Part shown: in pieces, positions 17,976 to 27,854 of the stretch
Layout of the letters: each line of letters opens with the position of its first letter
Numbering within the stretch: position 1 is the stretch's first letter
Assembly: GCA_900298995.1 (NCBI GenBank)
Contig: OMIC01000037.1
Location: 62,001-126,000, forward strand
DNA: 64,000 nucleotides
Origin: Hyphomicrobiaceae bacterium
GTDB lineage: Bacteria > Pseudomonadota > Alphaproteobacteria > Rhizobiales > Aestuariivirgaceae
Direction: 5' to 3'
Position numbers and translations under genes: made by a program
The notes under the pieces: model-generated
What the model was told of the DNA's origin: nothing
Seen by the model: only the letters and a program-made list of their open reading frames with translations
Databases searched by the model: none

Positions 17976-18514
17976 AGATAGTCCTGCCAGCTCTCGTGGA
18001 GATAGTTGGGCGGGAAGAAGCGTCCGTTGCGATGAAGCTGCGCAACCGAAGGCCGCACCGGCTTCTGCGCCGGAAACATGTTGATGTGCTGCGGCAGGTG
18101 GCCGCCCTTCATCAGATTGCAGGGCGAACAGGCCGCCACAACATTTTCCCAGGTTGTCTGCCCACCCTTCGACCGCGGCACGACATGGTCGAAGGTCAGA
18201 TCCTCATGACCGCCGCAATACTGGCAGGTGAAGCGGTCGCGGAGAAACACGTTGAACCGGGTGAAGGCCGGCGTGCGCGAGGGCTTCACGAAGGTCTTGA
18301 GGGACACCACGCTCGGCAGGCGGAATTCGAAATTGGGGCTGCGGACGACCCGGTCATACTCGGAGACGATGTTCACGCGGTCGAGAAACACCGCCTTGAT
18401 GGTGTCCTGCCAGCTCCACAGCGACAGCGGATAGTAGCTCAACGGGCGGAAATCCGCGTTGAGAACCAGGGCTGGGCAGGCTTCCGGCGCAACCGGCGCG
18501 AATTGCAAACACAC
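17948..18514 (-). CDS. HNH endonuclease family protein
   Basis: A protein of about 188 residues with a McrA-like HNH motif: FTCQYCGGHEDLTFDHVVPRSKGG then NVVAACSPCNLMKGG, where two CxxC pairs would bind structural zinc and DHVVPRS holds the catalytic histidines. The N-terminus PALVLNADFRPLSYYPLSLW is typical of a family common in Hyphomicrobiales, of unknown role and not part of a restriction system. The start is uncertain: GTG 18514 is given, TTG 18508 has an AGAGG 5 nt upstream, and the frame is open to 18655. Confidence 0.82.
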   Translation of the reverse strand: MCLQFAPVAPEACPALVLNADFRPLSYYPLSLWSWQDTIKAVFLDRVNIVSEYDRVVRSPNFEFRLPSVVSLKTFVKPSRTPAFTRFNVFLRDRFTCQYCGGHEDLTFDHVVPRSKGGQTTWENVVAACSPCNLMKGGHLPQHINMFPAQKPVRPSVAQLHRNGRFFPPNYLHESWQDYLYWDTELDP

Positions 18515-18653
18515 CTCTCGGGTTCGAATCCGTTTCTGTTTACTATATCTAGTGTGGCGATCCTGTGAAGCCCCTTCAATAGCCTGGAAAATCTGCCCTG
18601 GGTATGGCTTCGCCCGGTTTGACCTTTCGGAAATTTGGCCGCAAGACCATCCC

Positions 18654-19439
18654 ATGGCCCGCCCCGTCTACCGCTTCGCACCGAGTCCCAATGGATTTCT
18701 GCATCTTGGGCATGCCTATTCGGCACTCCTCAACGCCCGGTTGGCAGCAGAGACCGGTGGCTGCCTGTTGCTGCGCATCGAGGACACGGATGAAAGCCGC
18801 GCCCGGCCGGAGTTCACGTCCGCCATCTTGGACGACCTCGCCTGGCTCGGCCTCAGCTGGGAAGAGCCGGTCCGGGTCCAGAGCGCTCATTTCGCCGACT
18901 ATGAGGCGGCTCTGGCGAGGTTGTGGGCGATGGAGGCCATCTATCCCTGCTTCTGTTCGCGCAAGCAGGCCCAGCAACAAGCACCTGCCGGTCGCGACCC
19001 GGATGGCCAGCCGCTCTATGGCGGCACCTGCCGGGGTCTGTCCGCGGACATCGCCCGCGAGCAGATCGCCGGAGGCGCGGTGCATGGCTGGCGCGTCGCC
19101 ATGGCAGCATTCGGCGATCCGGCCGCGGCTGTCTGGGGCGATGCCATGATCGCCAAGCGCAAGGTCGGTTCCAGCTACCATATTGCGGTGGTGACGGACG
19201 ACGCCCTGCAGGGCGTCACCCATGTCGTGCGCGGCAAGGACATCGAACCCGCAACACCCCTGCACGGCCTGCTGCAGCGATTGCTGGGCCTGCCCGCGCC
19301 GCACTACCACCACCATGAACTGATCCGCGACGCCGCTGGACAGAAGCTTTCGAAGAGCTCCGGCAGTACCGCGCTCCGGCAGCTTCGGGCCGATGGCGTG
19401 ACGCCTGCCGACATCCGGCGGCGGCTCGGTTTCGGCTGA
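18654..19439 (+). CDS. gluQ: Glutamyl-Q tRNA(Asp) synthetase
   Basis: A truncated GluRS-like enzyme that attaches glutamate to queuosine in tRNA-Asp. Seen: the class I signature FLHLGHA near residue 16, RIEDTDESR, the zinc site YPCFCSRKQ with TCRG, and the KMSKS equivalent QKLSKSS near residue 228. There is no anticodon-binding domain, and 261 residues is typical of GluQ rather than full GltX. ATG 18654 is divergent from the HNH gene. Confidence 0.93.
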   Translation: MARPVYRFAPSPNGFLHLGHAYSALLNARLAAETGGCLLLRIEDTDESRARPEFTSAILDDLAWLGLSWEEPVRVQSAHFADYEAALARLWAMEAIYPCFCSRKQAQQQAPAGRDPDGQPLYGGTCRGLSADIAREQIAGGAVHGWRVAMAAFGDPAAAVWGDAMIAKRKVGSSYHIAVVTDDALQGVTHVVRGKDIEPATPLHGLLQRLLGLPAPHYHHHELIRDAAGQKLSKSSGSTALRQLRADGVTPADIRRRLGFG

Positions 19440-19613
19440 TCAGAAGTCGGAGGCGAGACCCTTTGTCTCCCAGTCGCCGTAGCGTGTGGGCTCCGGCCCG
19501 GGCCGTCCGTTCACTTCCCTGGGCAGGTCCGGCGCCTGCTGCGCCTTGCGGCGCGCTTCGGCTTCGGCCAGCGCGCGCCGGGCTTCCGGCGTGAGGTTCT
19601 TGGTCATGATCAT
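19440..19613 (-). CDS. DUF1674 / SdhAF4-like succinate dehydrogenase assembly factor
   Basis: A small protein (57 residues from ATG 19613, 55 from ATG 19607). The C-terminus RPGPEPTRYGDWETKGLASDF matches the conserved tail of the DUF1674/SDHAF4 family, which in mitochondria protects flavinated SdhA during complex II assembly. The N-terminal half is a charged helix (ARRALAEAEARRKAQQA). Its stop abuts the gluQ stop, and it is divergent from htpX with a 69-bp gap. The sdh genes are not in the window. Confidence 0.82.
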   Translation of the reverse strand: MIMTKNLTPEARRALAEAEARRKAQQAPDLPREVNGRPGPEPTRYGDWETKGLASDF

Positions 19614-19682
19614 CTTGCCGTTTGAGCGTGAGGGCATCATATGGAGGCGGTTCGACGATCTTGGCAAGGAGGAGTTTGGGCG

Positions 19683-20597
19683 ATGAACACCCTGCGGACC
19701 GGACTGCTGATGGCGGCCCTCATGGGGCTTTTCCTCGCGGTGGGGTATCTCCTCGGCCGTGAGCAGGGCATGCTGATCGCCTTCATCCTGGCCGCCGGCA
19801 TGAATCTCTTTGCCTATTGGAATGCCGACAAGATGGTGTTGCGCATGTATGGCGCTCGCCAGGTAGACCGCCAGACGGCGCCGGAATACTACGGACTGGT
19901 CGAGGAGCTCGCTCGCAACGCGGGCCTGCCCATGCCCAAGGTCTATGTGATCGACAATCCGCAGCCCAATGCCTTCGCCACCGGGCGCAATCCGGAGAAT
20001 GCCGCCGTGGCAGCGACGACCGGCCTGCTGCAGCTGCTGAGCCCCGACGAGATCGCCGGCGTCATGGCCCATGAGCTGGCCCATGTGAAGAACCGCGACA
20101 CGCTGGTCATGACCATGACCGCCACCATCGCAGGCGCGATTTCCATGCTTGCGAATTTCGCCATGTTTTTCGGCGGCAACCGCGACCGCAACAATCCCCT
20201 CGGCGTGATTGGCGTCATCCTGATGGTGTTCCTTGCGCCGCTCGCCGCCATGCTCGTGCAGATGGCGATCAGCCGCACGCGCGAATATGGCGCCGACCGG
20301 GGCGGAGCCGAGATTTCCGGCCAGCCGCTGGCGCTCGCGTCGGCGCTGGCGAAGATTTCGGGCGCTGCGCACCGCATCGAGAACCCGACGGCCGAGGCCA
20401 ACCCGGCGACGGCGCCCATGTTCATCATCAATCCGCTGTCAGGCAAGCGCATGGATGGCCTGTTCTCGACACACCCCGACCCGCGCAACCGTATCGATGC
20501 CCTTCAGCGCATCGCGCAGGAAATGGGTGAGGGTCCAGGCAAGACTGGCGGGCCCTGGGGCCGCAGCGGGCAGACCGCGTCAGGCCCATGGGGGTGA
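19683..20597 (+). CDS. htpX: Membrane zinc metalloprotease HtpX
   Basis: A 304-residue M48B protease that degrades misfolded membrane proteins. Two N-terminal TM helices ([17 protein letters not shown] and [14 protein letters not shown]), the zinc motif H130-E-L-A-H134, two more hydrophobic segments, and the third ligand region [11 protein letters not shown]. The C-terminus is glycine-rich. An upstream in-frame start at 19641 adds a segment not found in the family. It overlaps rsmB by 10 bp. Confidence 0.93.
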   Translation: MNTLRTGLLMAALMGLFLAVGYLLGREQGMLIAFILAAGMNLFAYWNADKMVLRMYGARQVDRQTAPEYYGLVEELARNAGLPMPKVYVIDNPQPNAFATGRNPENAAVAATTGLLQLLSPDEIAGVMAHELAHVKNRDTLVMTMTATIAGAISMLANFAMFFGGNRDRNNPLGVIGVILMVFLAPLAAMLVQMAISRTREYGADRGGAEISGQPLALASALAKISGAAHRIENPTAEANPATAPMFIINPLSGKRMDGLFSTHPDPRNRIDALQRIAQEMGEGPGKTGGPWGRSGQTASGPWG

Positions 20598-21910
20598 GCG
20601 CCGCGCCGCCAGCCGAACCACAAGGTCTTCAGGTTCGCCGCCTCGCCTGTGACGCGCTGCAGGCCTGTCTCACGCGGCATCTGACCGTCGAGGACGCCGT
20701 TCAGGACGTGACGCGGCCGCATACGCTCGATGAGCGCGACCGCGCACTGATTTCCTCCATGCTCCTGACGCTGTTCCGTCATCGCGGCGAGATCGATGCC
20801 GTGCTTGGACGTTTTCTCGACAAGCCGCTGCCACGCAAATCCGGACCGGCGCGTGAGATACTGACACTGGCTGCGGCACAGCTTCTGTTCCTTGAAGTGC
20901 CACCGCATGCAGCAATCGATCTTGCGGTGCGGACCGCGAAGATGGACCACAATGCAAGGCACTTCGCGGGACTCATCAATGCCGTGCTGCGCAAGCTCGC
21001 TGCGACAGGCCCGGAGCAGTTGCGCGGGCTCGATGCCGTCCGGCTCAACACGCCCGACTGGCTGTGGGCGCGCTGGGCGCGCAACTATGGCACCGAGACG
21101 GCACGGCGCATCGCAACGTCCCACGCCAGCCGGCCCGGGCTGGACCTCAGCTTCAGGGATGACCCCGCGCCCTGGGTCGAGAGGCTGGGTGGCGTCAGTC
21201 TGCCAAATGGGCAGATCCGGCTTCCGGCAGGCCACGCGCCGGTGCCGGAGCTTCCCGGTTTTCGCGAAGGCGCGTGGTGGATTCAGGATGCAGCGGCTAC
21301 CCTGCCGGTGCACCTCCTGGGCGATGTCCGTGGCAGGCGTCTGCTTGATCTCTGCGCCGCGCCGGGCGGCAAAGCGATGCAACTGGCGGCGCTGGGCGCC
21401 GAGGTGACTGCGGTCGATGTTTCGGAGACGCGTGTTGCGCGGCTGTCCCGGAATCTGGCGCGCACCGGCCTTGGCGCCGGGATCCGCACCGAGGACATTC
21501 TGAAAAGCACGCTCTCCGGCCAGTGGGACGCAGTGCTTCTCGATGCCCCCTGCTCGGCGACCGGCACGATCCGGCGTCACCCGGAACTGCCCTGGCTTCG
21601 CCAGGAAAGCCAGATTGCAGAAATGGTGTCCCTGCAACGCAGCCTGCTGCAGCGGGCGGCAGACTGGGTGCGGCCTGGCGGCCTCCTGGTCTATTGCAGC
21701 TGTTCGCTCGAGCCCGAGGAAGGCGAATGGCAGGCACGGTGGTTTCTGGAAAGTGACCCGCGCTTTGCAGCCGCTCCTGCCTCAGGCGACGTGCTGCCCG
21801 CGGGATCGGTCAGGCCGGAAGGCTGGGTCCGGACCCTGCCCTGCATGGATTATGGCGCCGCCAGCGGCATGGATGGCTTCTTCGCCGTGGCGCTGCGGCG
21901 CATGGCTTAG
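20588..21910 (+). CDS. rsmB: 16S rRNA m5C methyltransferase, RsmB/NOP2-Sun family
   Basis: A 440-residue protein with an N-terminal NusB-like helical domain (residues 15-145, for example [21 protein letters not shown]) and a C-terminal Rossmann methyltransferase. Motif I is [13 protein letters not shown], the catalytic region [17 protein letters not shown], and the second cysteine is in [13 protein letters not shown]. RsmB methylates C967 of 16S rRNA in E. coli; the exact target here is inferred. It sits between htpX and purH, a common order in this clade. Confidence 0.9.
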   Translation: MGVSAAPPAEPQGLQVRRLACDALQACLTRHLTVEDAVQDVTRPHTLDERDRALISSMLLTLFRHRGEIDAVLGRFLDKPLPRKSGPAREILTLAAAQLLFLEVPPHAAIDLAVRTAKMDHNARHFAGLINAVLRKLAATGPEQLRGLDAVRLNTPDWLWARWARNYGTETARRIATSHASRPGLDLSFRDDPAPWVERLGGVSLPNGQIRLPAGHAPVPELPGFREGAWWIQDAAATLPVHLLGDVRGRRLLDLCAAPGGKAMQLAALGAEVTAVDVSETRVARLSRNLARTGLGAGIRTEDILKSTLSGQWDAVLLDAPCSATGTIRRHPELPWLRQESQIAEMVSLQRSLLQRAADWVRPGGLLVYCSCSLEPEEGEWQARWFLESDPRFAAAPASGDVLPAGSVRPEGWVRTLPCMDYGAASGMDGFFAVALRRMA

Positions 21911-21972
21911 GAGTTGTGCCGTCCCGCGAAACTGCTATGCGGGCGGGCATCCGCCACTCACCCGAGCCTCCG

Positions 21973-23553
21973 ATGAGCGAACCGATCCGCCGTGCCCTGC
22001 TCTCCGTCTCCGACAAGACGGGACTCGTCGCCTTTGCCGCGCGGCTCGTGTCCTGCGGGATCGAGCTGATCTCGACCGGCGGCACGGCCCGCGCGCTGGC
22101 CGATGCAGGGCTGCCCGTGACCGAGGTCTCTTCCGTCACCGGCTTTCCGGAAATCATGGATGGCCGGGTCAAGACCCTGCATCCGGCCATTCATGGCGGC
22201 CTGCTTGCGGTGCGCGGCAATCCCGAGCATCAGGCGGCCCTTGCCGCGCACGACATTCGCCCGATCGGACTGCTGGTGGTCAATCTCTATCCCTTCGAGC
22301 AGGCGCTGGCGCGCGGCGCATCCTGGGAGGAGACCATCGAGAACATCGATGTCGGCGGACCGGCCATGATCCGGGCCGCCGCCAAGAACCATGACAGCGT
22401 CACGGTGATCGTCGATCCTGCCGATTACGGCGCGGTCGCCGATGAGCTTGCCGCCGACGCCGGCAGGACGGCCGGTGCGACCCGGCGGCGGCTGGCGTCT
22501 AAGGCCTTCGCCCGCACCGCCAGCTATGATGCCGCGATCTCGACCTGGCTCGCCGGACATGGCGGCGAGAAGCTCGGTCCCGTCTTCGCAACGGGCGGAA
22601 CGCGGCTCGAGGCCTTGCGCTATGGCGAGAACCCCCATCAACAGGCTGCCTTCTACAAGGGGCCAGGCAAGAGCTTTGGCATCGCCGCGGCCCGCCAGCT
22701 GCAGGGCAAGGCGCTCTCCTTCAACAACATCAACGACACCGACGCGGCGCTCGAATGCCTCGCGGAATTTGAAGGCGGCGACCAGCCCGCCTGCGTGATC
22801 GTCAAGCATGCCAACCCCTGTGGCGTTGCGACCGGATCGACACTGGTCGAGGCCTATCGCAAGGCGCTGGCCTGTGATCCGGTGAGCGCCTTCGGCGGCA
22901 TCATTGCAGTCAACCGCCCGCTCGATGCCGCAACGGCGGCGGACATCATCGAACTCTTCACCGAGGTGATCGTCGCGCCGGCGGCCGACGCGGCGGCGGT
23001 GGCCGCCGTGGCCGGCAAGAAGAACCTGCGCCTGCTGGTGCTCGACGGCGCGCCCGTCTCCGGCGAGGGTCTGGCGGTGAAGTCCGCGGGCAGCGGGCTC
23101 CTCGTGCAGACGCGCGACACCATGTCGGTGTCGGCGATGACGCTCAGAACCGTGACCCGCCGCCAGCCGACGGAGGCCGAGATGTCCGATCTCCGCTTCG
23201 CCTTCCGGGTTGCCAAGCATGTGAAGTCCAACGCCATCGTCTATGCCAGGGACGGCGCCACCGTGGCGATCGGCGCAGGCCAGATGTCGCGCGTCGATTC
23301 AGCTCGCATCGCCGCCCGCAAGAATGAGGAGCTCTCGCGCGCGGCCGGGCTCGCTGTGCCAAGCATCCGCGGCTCGGTCGTTGCCTCCGATGCCTTCTTC
23401 CCCTTTGCCGATGGACTGCTTCAGGCCGCCGAGGCCGGCGCAACCGCCGTCATCCAGCCCGGCGGATCACTGCGCGATGACGAGATCATCCGTGCGGCCG
23501 ATGACGCTGGTCTCGCCATGGTCTTCACCGGCATCCGCCATTTCCGTCACTGA
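21973..23553 (+). CDS. purH: Bifunctional AICAR formyltransferase / IMP cyclohydrolase
   Basis: Catalyses the last two steps of IMP synthesis. The N-terminal MGS-like cyclohydrolase domain has [24 protein letters not shown] and [14 protein letters not shown]; the C-terminal formyltransferase has [13 protein letters not shown] and [11 protein letters not shown]. At 526 residues it is full length. ATG 21973 is preferred to the upstream start at 21916, which lacks family similarity. It converges with parB, with only 8 bp between the stops. Confidence 0.97.
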   Translation: MSEPIRRALLSVSDKTGLVAFAARLVSCGIELISTGGTARALADAGLPVTEVSSVTGFPEIMDGRVKTLHPAIHGGLLAVRGNPEHQAALAAHDIRPIGLLVVNLYPFEQALARGASWEETIENIDVGGPAMIRAAAKNHDSVTVIVDPADYGAVADELAADAGRTAGATRRRLASKAFARTASYDAAISTWLAGHGGEKLGPVFATGGTRLEALRYGENPHQQAAFYKGPGKSFGIAAARQLQGKALSFNNINDTDAALECLAEFEGGDQPACVIVKHANPCGVATGSTLVEAYRKALACDPVSAFGGIIAVNRPLDAATAADIIELFTEVIVAPAADAAAVAAVAGKKNLRLLVLDGAPVSGEGLAVKSAGSGLLVQTRDTMSVSAMTLRTVTRRQPTEAEMSDLRFAFRVAKHVKSNAIVYARDGATVAIGAGQMSRVDSARIAARKNEELSRAAGLAVPSIRGSVVASDAFFPFADGLLQAAEAGATAVIQPGGSLRDDEIIRAADDAGLAMVFTGIRHFRH

Positions 23554-23561
23554 ACGAAAGA

Positions 23562-24425
23562 TCAGCCGCGCAGCCGGCGGCAGATGTCTTCCAGCTGGTC
23601 AAGCGACGCATAGGCGATGTCCAGGCTGCCGCTGCCATCCTTCCGGTGGGTGATCGCGACCTTGAGGCCAATCGCCTCCGAGATGGATTTTTCGAGTGCG
23701 CGCGTATCGGCATCCTTGTCCGGAACGGCCTTGGGCTGGCGCGGGGCGGCGGCGGCGCGGGCCAGGCCTTCTGCCTGGCGCACCGAGAGGCCGAGCTTGA
23801 TGATCTGCTCGGCGAGCTGTCCGGGCTGATCGGTGGCCACGAGGGCGCGCGCATGGCCGGCCGTGAGACGACCCAATTCAATCTGTGTACGGACGGATTC
23901 AGGCAGGTTCAGCAGACGCAACGTATTGGCGATGTGGCTGCGGCTCTTTCCGATCGCGTCGGCGAGCTGCTGCTGGGTATAGGTAAAGCGTTCGATCAGC
24001 TGGGTATAGGCGCGGGCTTCCTCGAGCGGATTGAGGTCCGAGCGTTGCACATTCTCGATCAGCGCAATCTCGAGCGCCTCGACGTCCGACAGCTCGCGGA
24101 TGATGACCGGCACGTCATGCACGCCGGCTTTCTGCGCCGCGCGCCAGCGCCGCTCGCCGGCCACGATCTCATAGGCGCCGTCGGATCGGGGCCGCACCAT
24201 GATGGGCTGCAGGAGTCCCTTCTCGCGAATGGAGGCGGCGAGGTCGTCGAGATCGGAATCGGCGAAATGCTTGCGCGGGTTGTTGGGGCTGGCCTTGAGA
24301 TACTCGATGGGCAACTGGCGCAGCGCGCGTGTGTCCTCGGCGGCGCCCTCCCCGGCGGATGCATCCCCGATCAGTGCCGCGAGTCCGCGGCCCAGCCTCT
24401 TCTTCGGTGCGCCTGCGCTGTCCAT
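23562..24425 (-). CDS. parB: Chromosome partitioning protein ParB
   Basis: A 287-residue CTP-dependent DNA clamp that loads at parS. The N-terminal KKRLGRGLAALIGD is the ParA-contacting segment, the CTP-binding motif GERRWRAA lies near residue 96, LIENVQRSDLNPLEEARAY follows, then a helix-turn-helix (TQQQLADAIGKSRSHIANTLRLL), and a C-terminal dimerisation domain. Its likely sites are the parS at 27835-27850 and perhaps the weak copy in rsmG. parA lies 50 bp upstream. Confidence 0.96.
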   Translation of the reverse strand: MDSAGAPKKRLGRGLAALIGDASAGEGAAEDTRALRQLPIEYLKASPNNPRKHFADSDLDDLAASIREKGLLQPIMVRPRSDGAYEIVAGERRWRAAQKAGVHDVPVIIRELSDVEALEIALIENVQRSDLNPLEEARAYTQLIERFTYTQQQLADAIGKSRSHIANTLRLLNLPESVRTQIELGRLTAGHARALVATDQPGQLAEQIIKLGLSVRQAEGLARAAAAPRQPKAVPDKDADTRALEKSISEAIGLKVAITHRKDGSGSLDIAYASLDQLEDICRRLRG

Positions 24426-24475
24426 TGATCCTGTCCCGTCCGTCCTGAAGCCTGATGATGACGCGTGGCGTGGGC

Positions 24476-25312
24476 CTAGGCCGCACGCAATTCGCGCTCG
24501 CGCCGGATGATCTCGGAGGCCAGCCGGATGTAGGCCTGCGAACCGACACAGCCATTGTCATACAGCAGAACCGGCTTGCCGTAGGACGGGGCTTCCGAGA
24601 TCCGGACATTGCGCGGGATCACCGTCTGATAGACCTTGTCCCCCAGCACACTGCGCACATCCTCGGCGACCTGTTCCGAAAGCTTGTTGCGGCGGTCAAA
24701 CATGGTGAGCACCACGCCCTGAATGGTGAGGCGCGGATTGAGGCTCGTCTTCACGCGCTCCACGGTCTTGATCAGCTGGCTCAGGCCCTCGAGTGCGAAG
24801 AATTCGCACTGCAACGGAACGAGGATGGCATCGGCAGCGGAGAGCGCATTGATGGTCAGCAGATTGAGCGAGGGCGGGCAGTCGACGAGAACATAGGTAT
24901 AGGCTGCCTCGGCCTGGGTTTCCCGGCAGAGGGCAGCGATGGCGTCGGCGAGCCTGTAGGTCTTGCGTTCGAAATCCGCGAGTTCGAGTTCGGCGCCGAG
25001 GAGATCCATGGTCGACGGGGCGCAATGCAGGCGCGGGATGCCGGAATCGACGATCACCTGGCGGAGCGTCGCCTCACCGATCAGCACATGATAGGAAGAT
25101 CTCTGCCCCGGCCGGCGCTGCACCCCGAGACCGGTGCTGGCATTGCCCTGCGGATCGAGATCGATGATCAGCACCCGCTCACCGACGGCCGCGAGCGCCG
25201 TGCCGAGATTGATGGCAGTCGTTGTCTTGCCAACTCCGCCCTTCTGATTGGCAACCGCCAGGATGCGGGGCGGCGCGGCAACGGAGGGAGTGCCGGAAAC
25301 AAGATCAGACAC
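24476..25312 (-). CDS. parA: Chromosome partitioning ATPase ParA
   Basis: A 278-residue deviant-Walker ATPase whose gradient drives ParB-parS movement. The Walker A KGGVGKTTT is at residues 24-32, followed by LIIDLDPQGNASTGLG, VDCPPSLNLLTINAL (Walker B) and the DNA-binding basic C-terminal region. The GTG at 25312 is chosen: a GAGG sits 6 nt upstream and the start overlaps the rsmG stop (GTGTCTGA). An ATG at 25339 is in frame but lies deeper inside rsmG. No helix-turn-helix precedes the ATPase, so this is a chromosomal-type (Soj) protein. Confidence 0.95.
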   Translation of the reverse strand: MSDLVSGTPSVAAPPRILAVANQKGGVGKTTTAINLGTALAAVGERVLIIDLDPQGNASTGLGVQRRPGQRSSYHVLIGEATLRQVIVDSGIPRLHCAPSTMDLLGAELELADFERKTYRLADAIAALCRETQAEAAYTYVLVDCPPSLNLLTINALSAADAILVPLQCEFFALEGLSQLIKTVERVKTSLNPRLTIQGVVLTMFDRRNKLSEQVAEDVRSVLGDKVYQTVIPRNVRISEAPSYGKPVLLYDNGCVGSQAYIRLASEIIRRERELRAA

Positions 25313-25928
25313 GGGAGACCTCACGAATCTCGAGAACAACGCCGCGCGGATCGCACTGGCTTGGATGTCTCACAAAATCAATTTTCCAACATTTAGTGGC
25401 CGCGGTCAATTCAATATCAACATCTTGCCCCTTGTGGAACAGGGCGACCGCTCCAGTCCGGAGAAAAGGTTCCGCATAATCAAGCAGTTGCGGCAAGGGG
25501 GCGAGCGCCCGGGCGAGCACGCACTGCACCCGCGGAACCTCCGTCATCCGGAGCGCCTCGAGCCTTGTGACATGAACATGGGCCCGGGTCGCCGTCTGAC
25601 GCGCCGCCTCGCGCAGAAATGCCGCTTTTTTCCCATTGCTTTCATAGAGATGCACCTCCAGATCGGCAGCCATGGCAACCACCAGACCTGGTATTCCGGC
25701 GCCCGAACCGAGATCCGCGATGGAAACCGTGCCTTGAGGAAGCAGCGGCAGAAGCTGGAGAGCATCGAGGATGTGACGTTCCCAGATCACGGGGACCGTC
25801 GCGGGTCCGATCAGGTTGATCCTGCGCTGCCAGGCGAGCAGCAGCTCCACATAGGCCTCGATCCGCTGGCGTGACACACGTGAAACATTGAAACGGTCCA
25901 GTATGGCCGCGGCGGCAGCATCGGTCAT
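25305..25928 (-). CDS. rsmG: 16S rRNA m7G527 methyltransferase
   Basis: A 207-residue GidB-type methyltransferase. The SAM-binding motif [15 protein letters not shown] lies near residue 68, with [12 protein letters not shown] and [20 protein letters not shown] later, typical of RsmG. ATG 25928 overlaps the mnmG stop by ATGA. The 5' end encodes [10 protein letters not shown], and the DNA there (25872-25887) is a 13/16 match to parS. Confidence 0.95.
   Translation of the reverse strand: MTDAAAAAILDRFNVSRVSRQRIEAYVELLLAWQRRINLIGPATVPVIWERHILDALQLLPLLPQGTVSIADLGSGAGIPGLVVAMAADLEVHLYESNGKKAAFLREAARQTATRAHVHVTRLEALRMTEVPRVQCVLARALAPLPQLLDYAEPFLRTGAVALFHKGQDVDIELTAATKCWKIDFVRHPSQCDPRGVVLEIREVSRV
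25872..25887. promoter_or_regulatory. Degenerate parS-like site inside rsmG
   Basis: TGACACACGTGAAACA differs from the consensus TGTTTCACGTGAAACA at three consecutive positions (3-5). One half-site is intact. It lies in codons of the rsmG N-terminus. ParB binding is plausible but weaker than at 27835. Confidence 0.4.
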
Positions 25929-27790
25929 GCCGCGCTCTGGCGGCTGCGCCGTTTCACATGCCCCAGGATGATGGCAAGCGCGGCGGGCGTCATGCCGTCG
26001 ATCCGGGAGGCCTGCACCAGCGTCGCGGGCATCACCGCCTGCAGTTTTTGCCGGAGTTCGGCAGAGAGGCCCGGCATGGCCGCGTAATCCAGATCCTCGG
26101 GAAGTGCCAGCCGCTCCTCCCGTCGCAGTGCGGTGATATCGGCATCCTGGCGCGCGATGTAGCCCGCGTACAGCGCTTCGGCCTCCAGTGCTTCCACGAC
26201 GTCCGGCTTCAGCCCTGCCAGTTCCGGCCAGATGGCCGTGATCCCAGTCCAGCCCACATCCGGCATGGCGAGAAGATCAAGGGCGGTTCGGCGAAGCCCG
26301 TCCTGGTTCACTTTCAGGCCCTTGCGCGCAGCTTCCCCGGAGGTGAGCGACAGCTGCCTCGCCCGTGACAGGCCGTTCCGAATGGCCTGTTCCCGGGCCT
26401 CGAAGCGTCCGCGCCGTTCCGGACCGACAAGCCCGGCTTCCATGCCAAATGGCGTCAGCCTCAGGTCTGCATTGTCGGCCCTCAGGGTCAGACGATATTC
26501 CGCCCGCGAGGTGAACATCCGGTATGGCTCAGTCACGCCGCGGGTGACCAGATCATCGATCATCACACCCATATAGCCCTGCGTGCGATCAATCGTCAGC
26601 GGTGTCTGCCCTCCCGCCCTTCGGGCGGCATTGAGCCCCGCAACCAGCCCTTGCGCGGCTGCCTCCTCATAGCCGGTCGTGCCATTGATCTGCCCGGCGA
26701 GAAAGAGATTGGGCAGCCGCTTCACTTCCAGCGAAGCCGTCAGCTCGCGCGGGTCAACATAGTCATACTCGATCGCATAGCCCCAGCGCTTGACGACTAC
26801 CGCCTCAAGCCCCGGAATCGTCCGGATAAAGGCCTCCTGAACGTCCTCCGGCAGCGATGTCGAGATGCCATTGGGATAGACGGTGTCGTCATCCAGCCCT
26901 TCCGGCTCCAGAAAGACCTGATGGCTGTCCTTGTCGCGAAACCGGTGGATCTTGTCCTCGATCGACGGACAGTAGCGCGGACCGACACCTTCGATCTGGC
27001 CCGAAAACATCGGCGATCGGTGCAGATTGTCGCGGATCAGACGGTGGCCGGCCGCCGTGGTATAGGTCAGGAAGCACGATAACTGCGGGGTTTCGATGCG
27101 TTCCGTCAGAAAGGAGAAGGGCACGGGCTGGTCATCACCCTTCTGCTCCTCCAGCCGGTTCCAGGCGATGGTGCGGCCATCAAGCCGGGCCGGCGTGCCG
27201 GTCTTCAGGCGTCCAAGTGCCAGGCCGACCGCACGCAGCTGATCCGACAGGCCAAGTGCTGGCGCCTCACCATGCCGTCCTGCCGGGGTCTGGCGTTCTC
27301 CGACATGGATCAGCCCATTCAGGAAGGTTCCGGTGGTCAGAACCACCGACGCACTCCGGATGACCCGGCCATCCTCGCAGACAACACCGGTCGTCCTGCC
27401 CTGCTCCATTGCCAGTCCGCTGACCCGGCCGGGCACGACCGTCAGATTGAACTGCGCCGCGATCGCAGCCTGCATCGCCAGACGGTAGAGCTTGCGATCC
27501 GCCTGCGCCCGCGGTCCGCGCACCGCCGGTCCCCTGGACCGATTGAGAAGCCTGAATTGAATTCCAGCCTGATCAGCCACCCGGCCCATGAGCCCGTCCA
27601 GCGCGTCGATTTCCCGGACGAGATGTCCCTTGCCAAGCCCGCCAATTGCCGGGTTGCACGACATTTCACCAATTGTATCAGCACGATGGGTCACGAGCGC
27701 GGTCCGTGCACCGAGGCGCGCCGCTGCCGCGGCTGCTTCGGTGCCGGCATGGCCACCGCCAACGACTATCACATCGAAACTGCTGTCCAT
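25925..27790 (-). CDS. mnmG: tRNA uridine-5-carboxymethylaminomethyl modification enzyme MnmG (GidA)
   Basis: The FAD-binding partner of MnmE in making cmnm5U at wobble position 34 of tRNAs. The 621-residue protein has the dinucleotide motif [12 protein letters not shown] (9-20), [20 protein letters not shown] near 80-100, and [20 protein letters not shown], all GidA signatures, plus the C-terminal helical domain. Its start lies 45 bp from the parS site, in the 64-bp gap after mnmE. It begins the mnmG-rsmG-parA-parB coupled run. Confidence 0.96.
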   Translation of the reverse strand: MDSSFDVIVVGGGHAGTEAAAAAARLGARTALVTHRADTIGEMSCNPAIGGLGKGHLVREIDALDGLMGRVADQAGIQFRLLNRSRGPAVRGPRAQADRKLYRLAMQAAIAAQFNLTVVPGRVSGLAMEQGRTTGVVCEDGRVIRSASVVLTTGTFLNGLIHVGERQTPAGRHGEAPALGLSDQLRAVGLALGRLKTGTPARLDGRTIAWNRLEEQKGDDQPVPFSFLTERIETPQLSCFLTYTTAAGHRLIRDNLHRSPMFSGQIEGVGPRYCPSIEDKIHRFRDKDSHQVFLEPEGLDDDTVYPNGISTSLPEDVQEAFIRTIPGLEAVVVKRWGYAIEYDYVDPRELTASLEVKRLPNLFLAGQINGTTGYEEAAAQGLVAGLNAARRAGGQTPLTIDRTQGYMGVMIDDLVTRGVTEPYRMFTSRAEYRLTLRADNADLRLTPFGMEAGLVGPERRGRFEAREQAIRNGLSRARQLSLTSGEAARKGLKVNQDGLRRTALDLLAMPDVGWTGITAIWPELAGLKPDVVEALEAEALYAGYIARQDADITALRREERLALPEDLDYAAMPGLSAELRQKLQAVMPATLVQASRIDGMTPAALAIILGHVKRRSRQSAA

Positions 27791-27834
27791 GGATACTCTC
27801 TACGCATCCCCGGCACGGGAGTCAAAATGTCGGG

Positions 27835-27850
27835 CGTTTCACGTGAAACA
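27835..27850. promoter_or_regulatory. parS: parS centromere site
   Basis: CGTTTCACGTGAAACA matches the consensus TGTTTCACGTGAAACA at 15 of 16 positions; the inner palindrome GTTTCACGTGAAAC is perfect. It lies in the mnmE-mnmG gap, 2.5 kb upstream of parA and about 4.4 kb from the candidate oriC. It should load ParB, and it sits in the leader region of mnmG. Confidence 0.9.
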
Positions 27851-27854
27851 TGGC

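Noticed and set aside
18480-18560. tRNA-like GGGTTCGAATCC next to the HNH gene start
   Set aside because: The T-loop-like string GGTTCGAATCC (18521-18531) stands alone; no acceptor stem, D-arm or anticodon arm could be folded around it. It might be a tRNA fragment but is not a gene.
25949-25964. Possible third parS (GTTTCACATG near the mnmG 3' end)
   Set aside because: Only one half-site fits; five or more mismatches to the 16-bp consensus.
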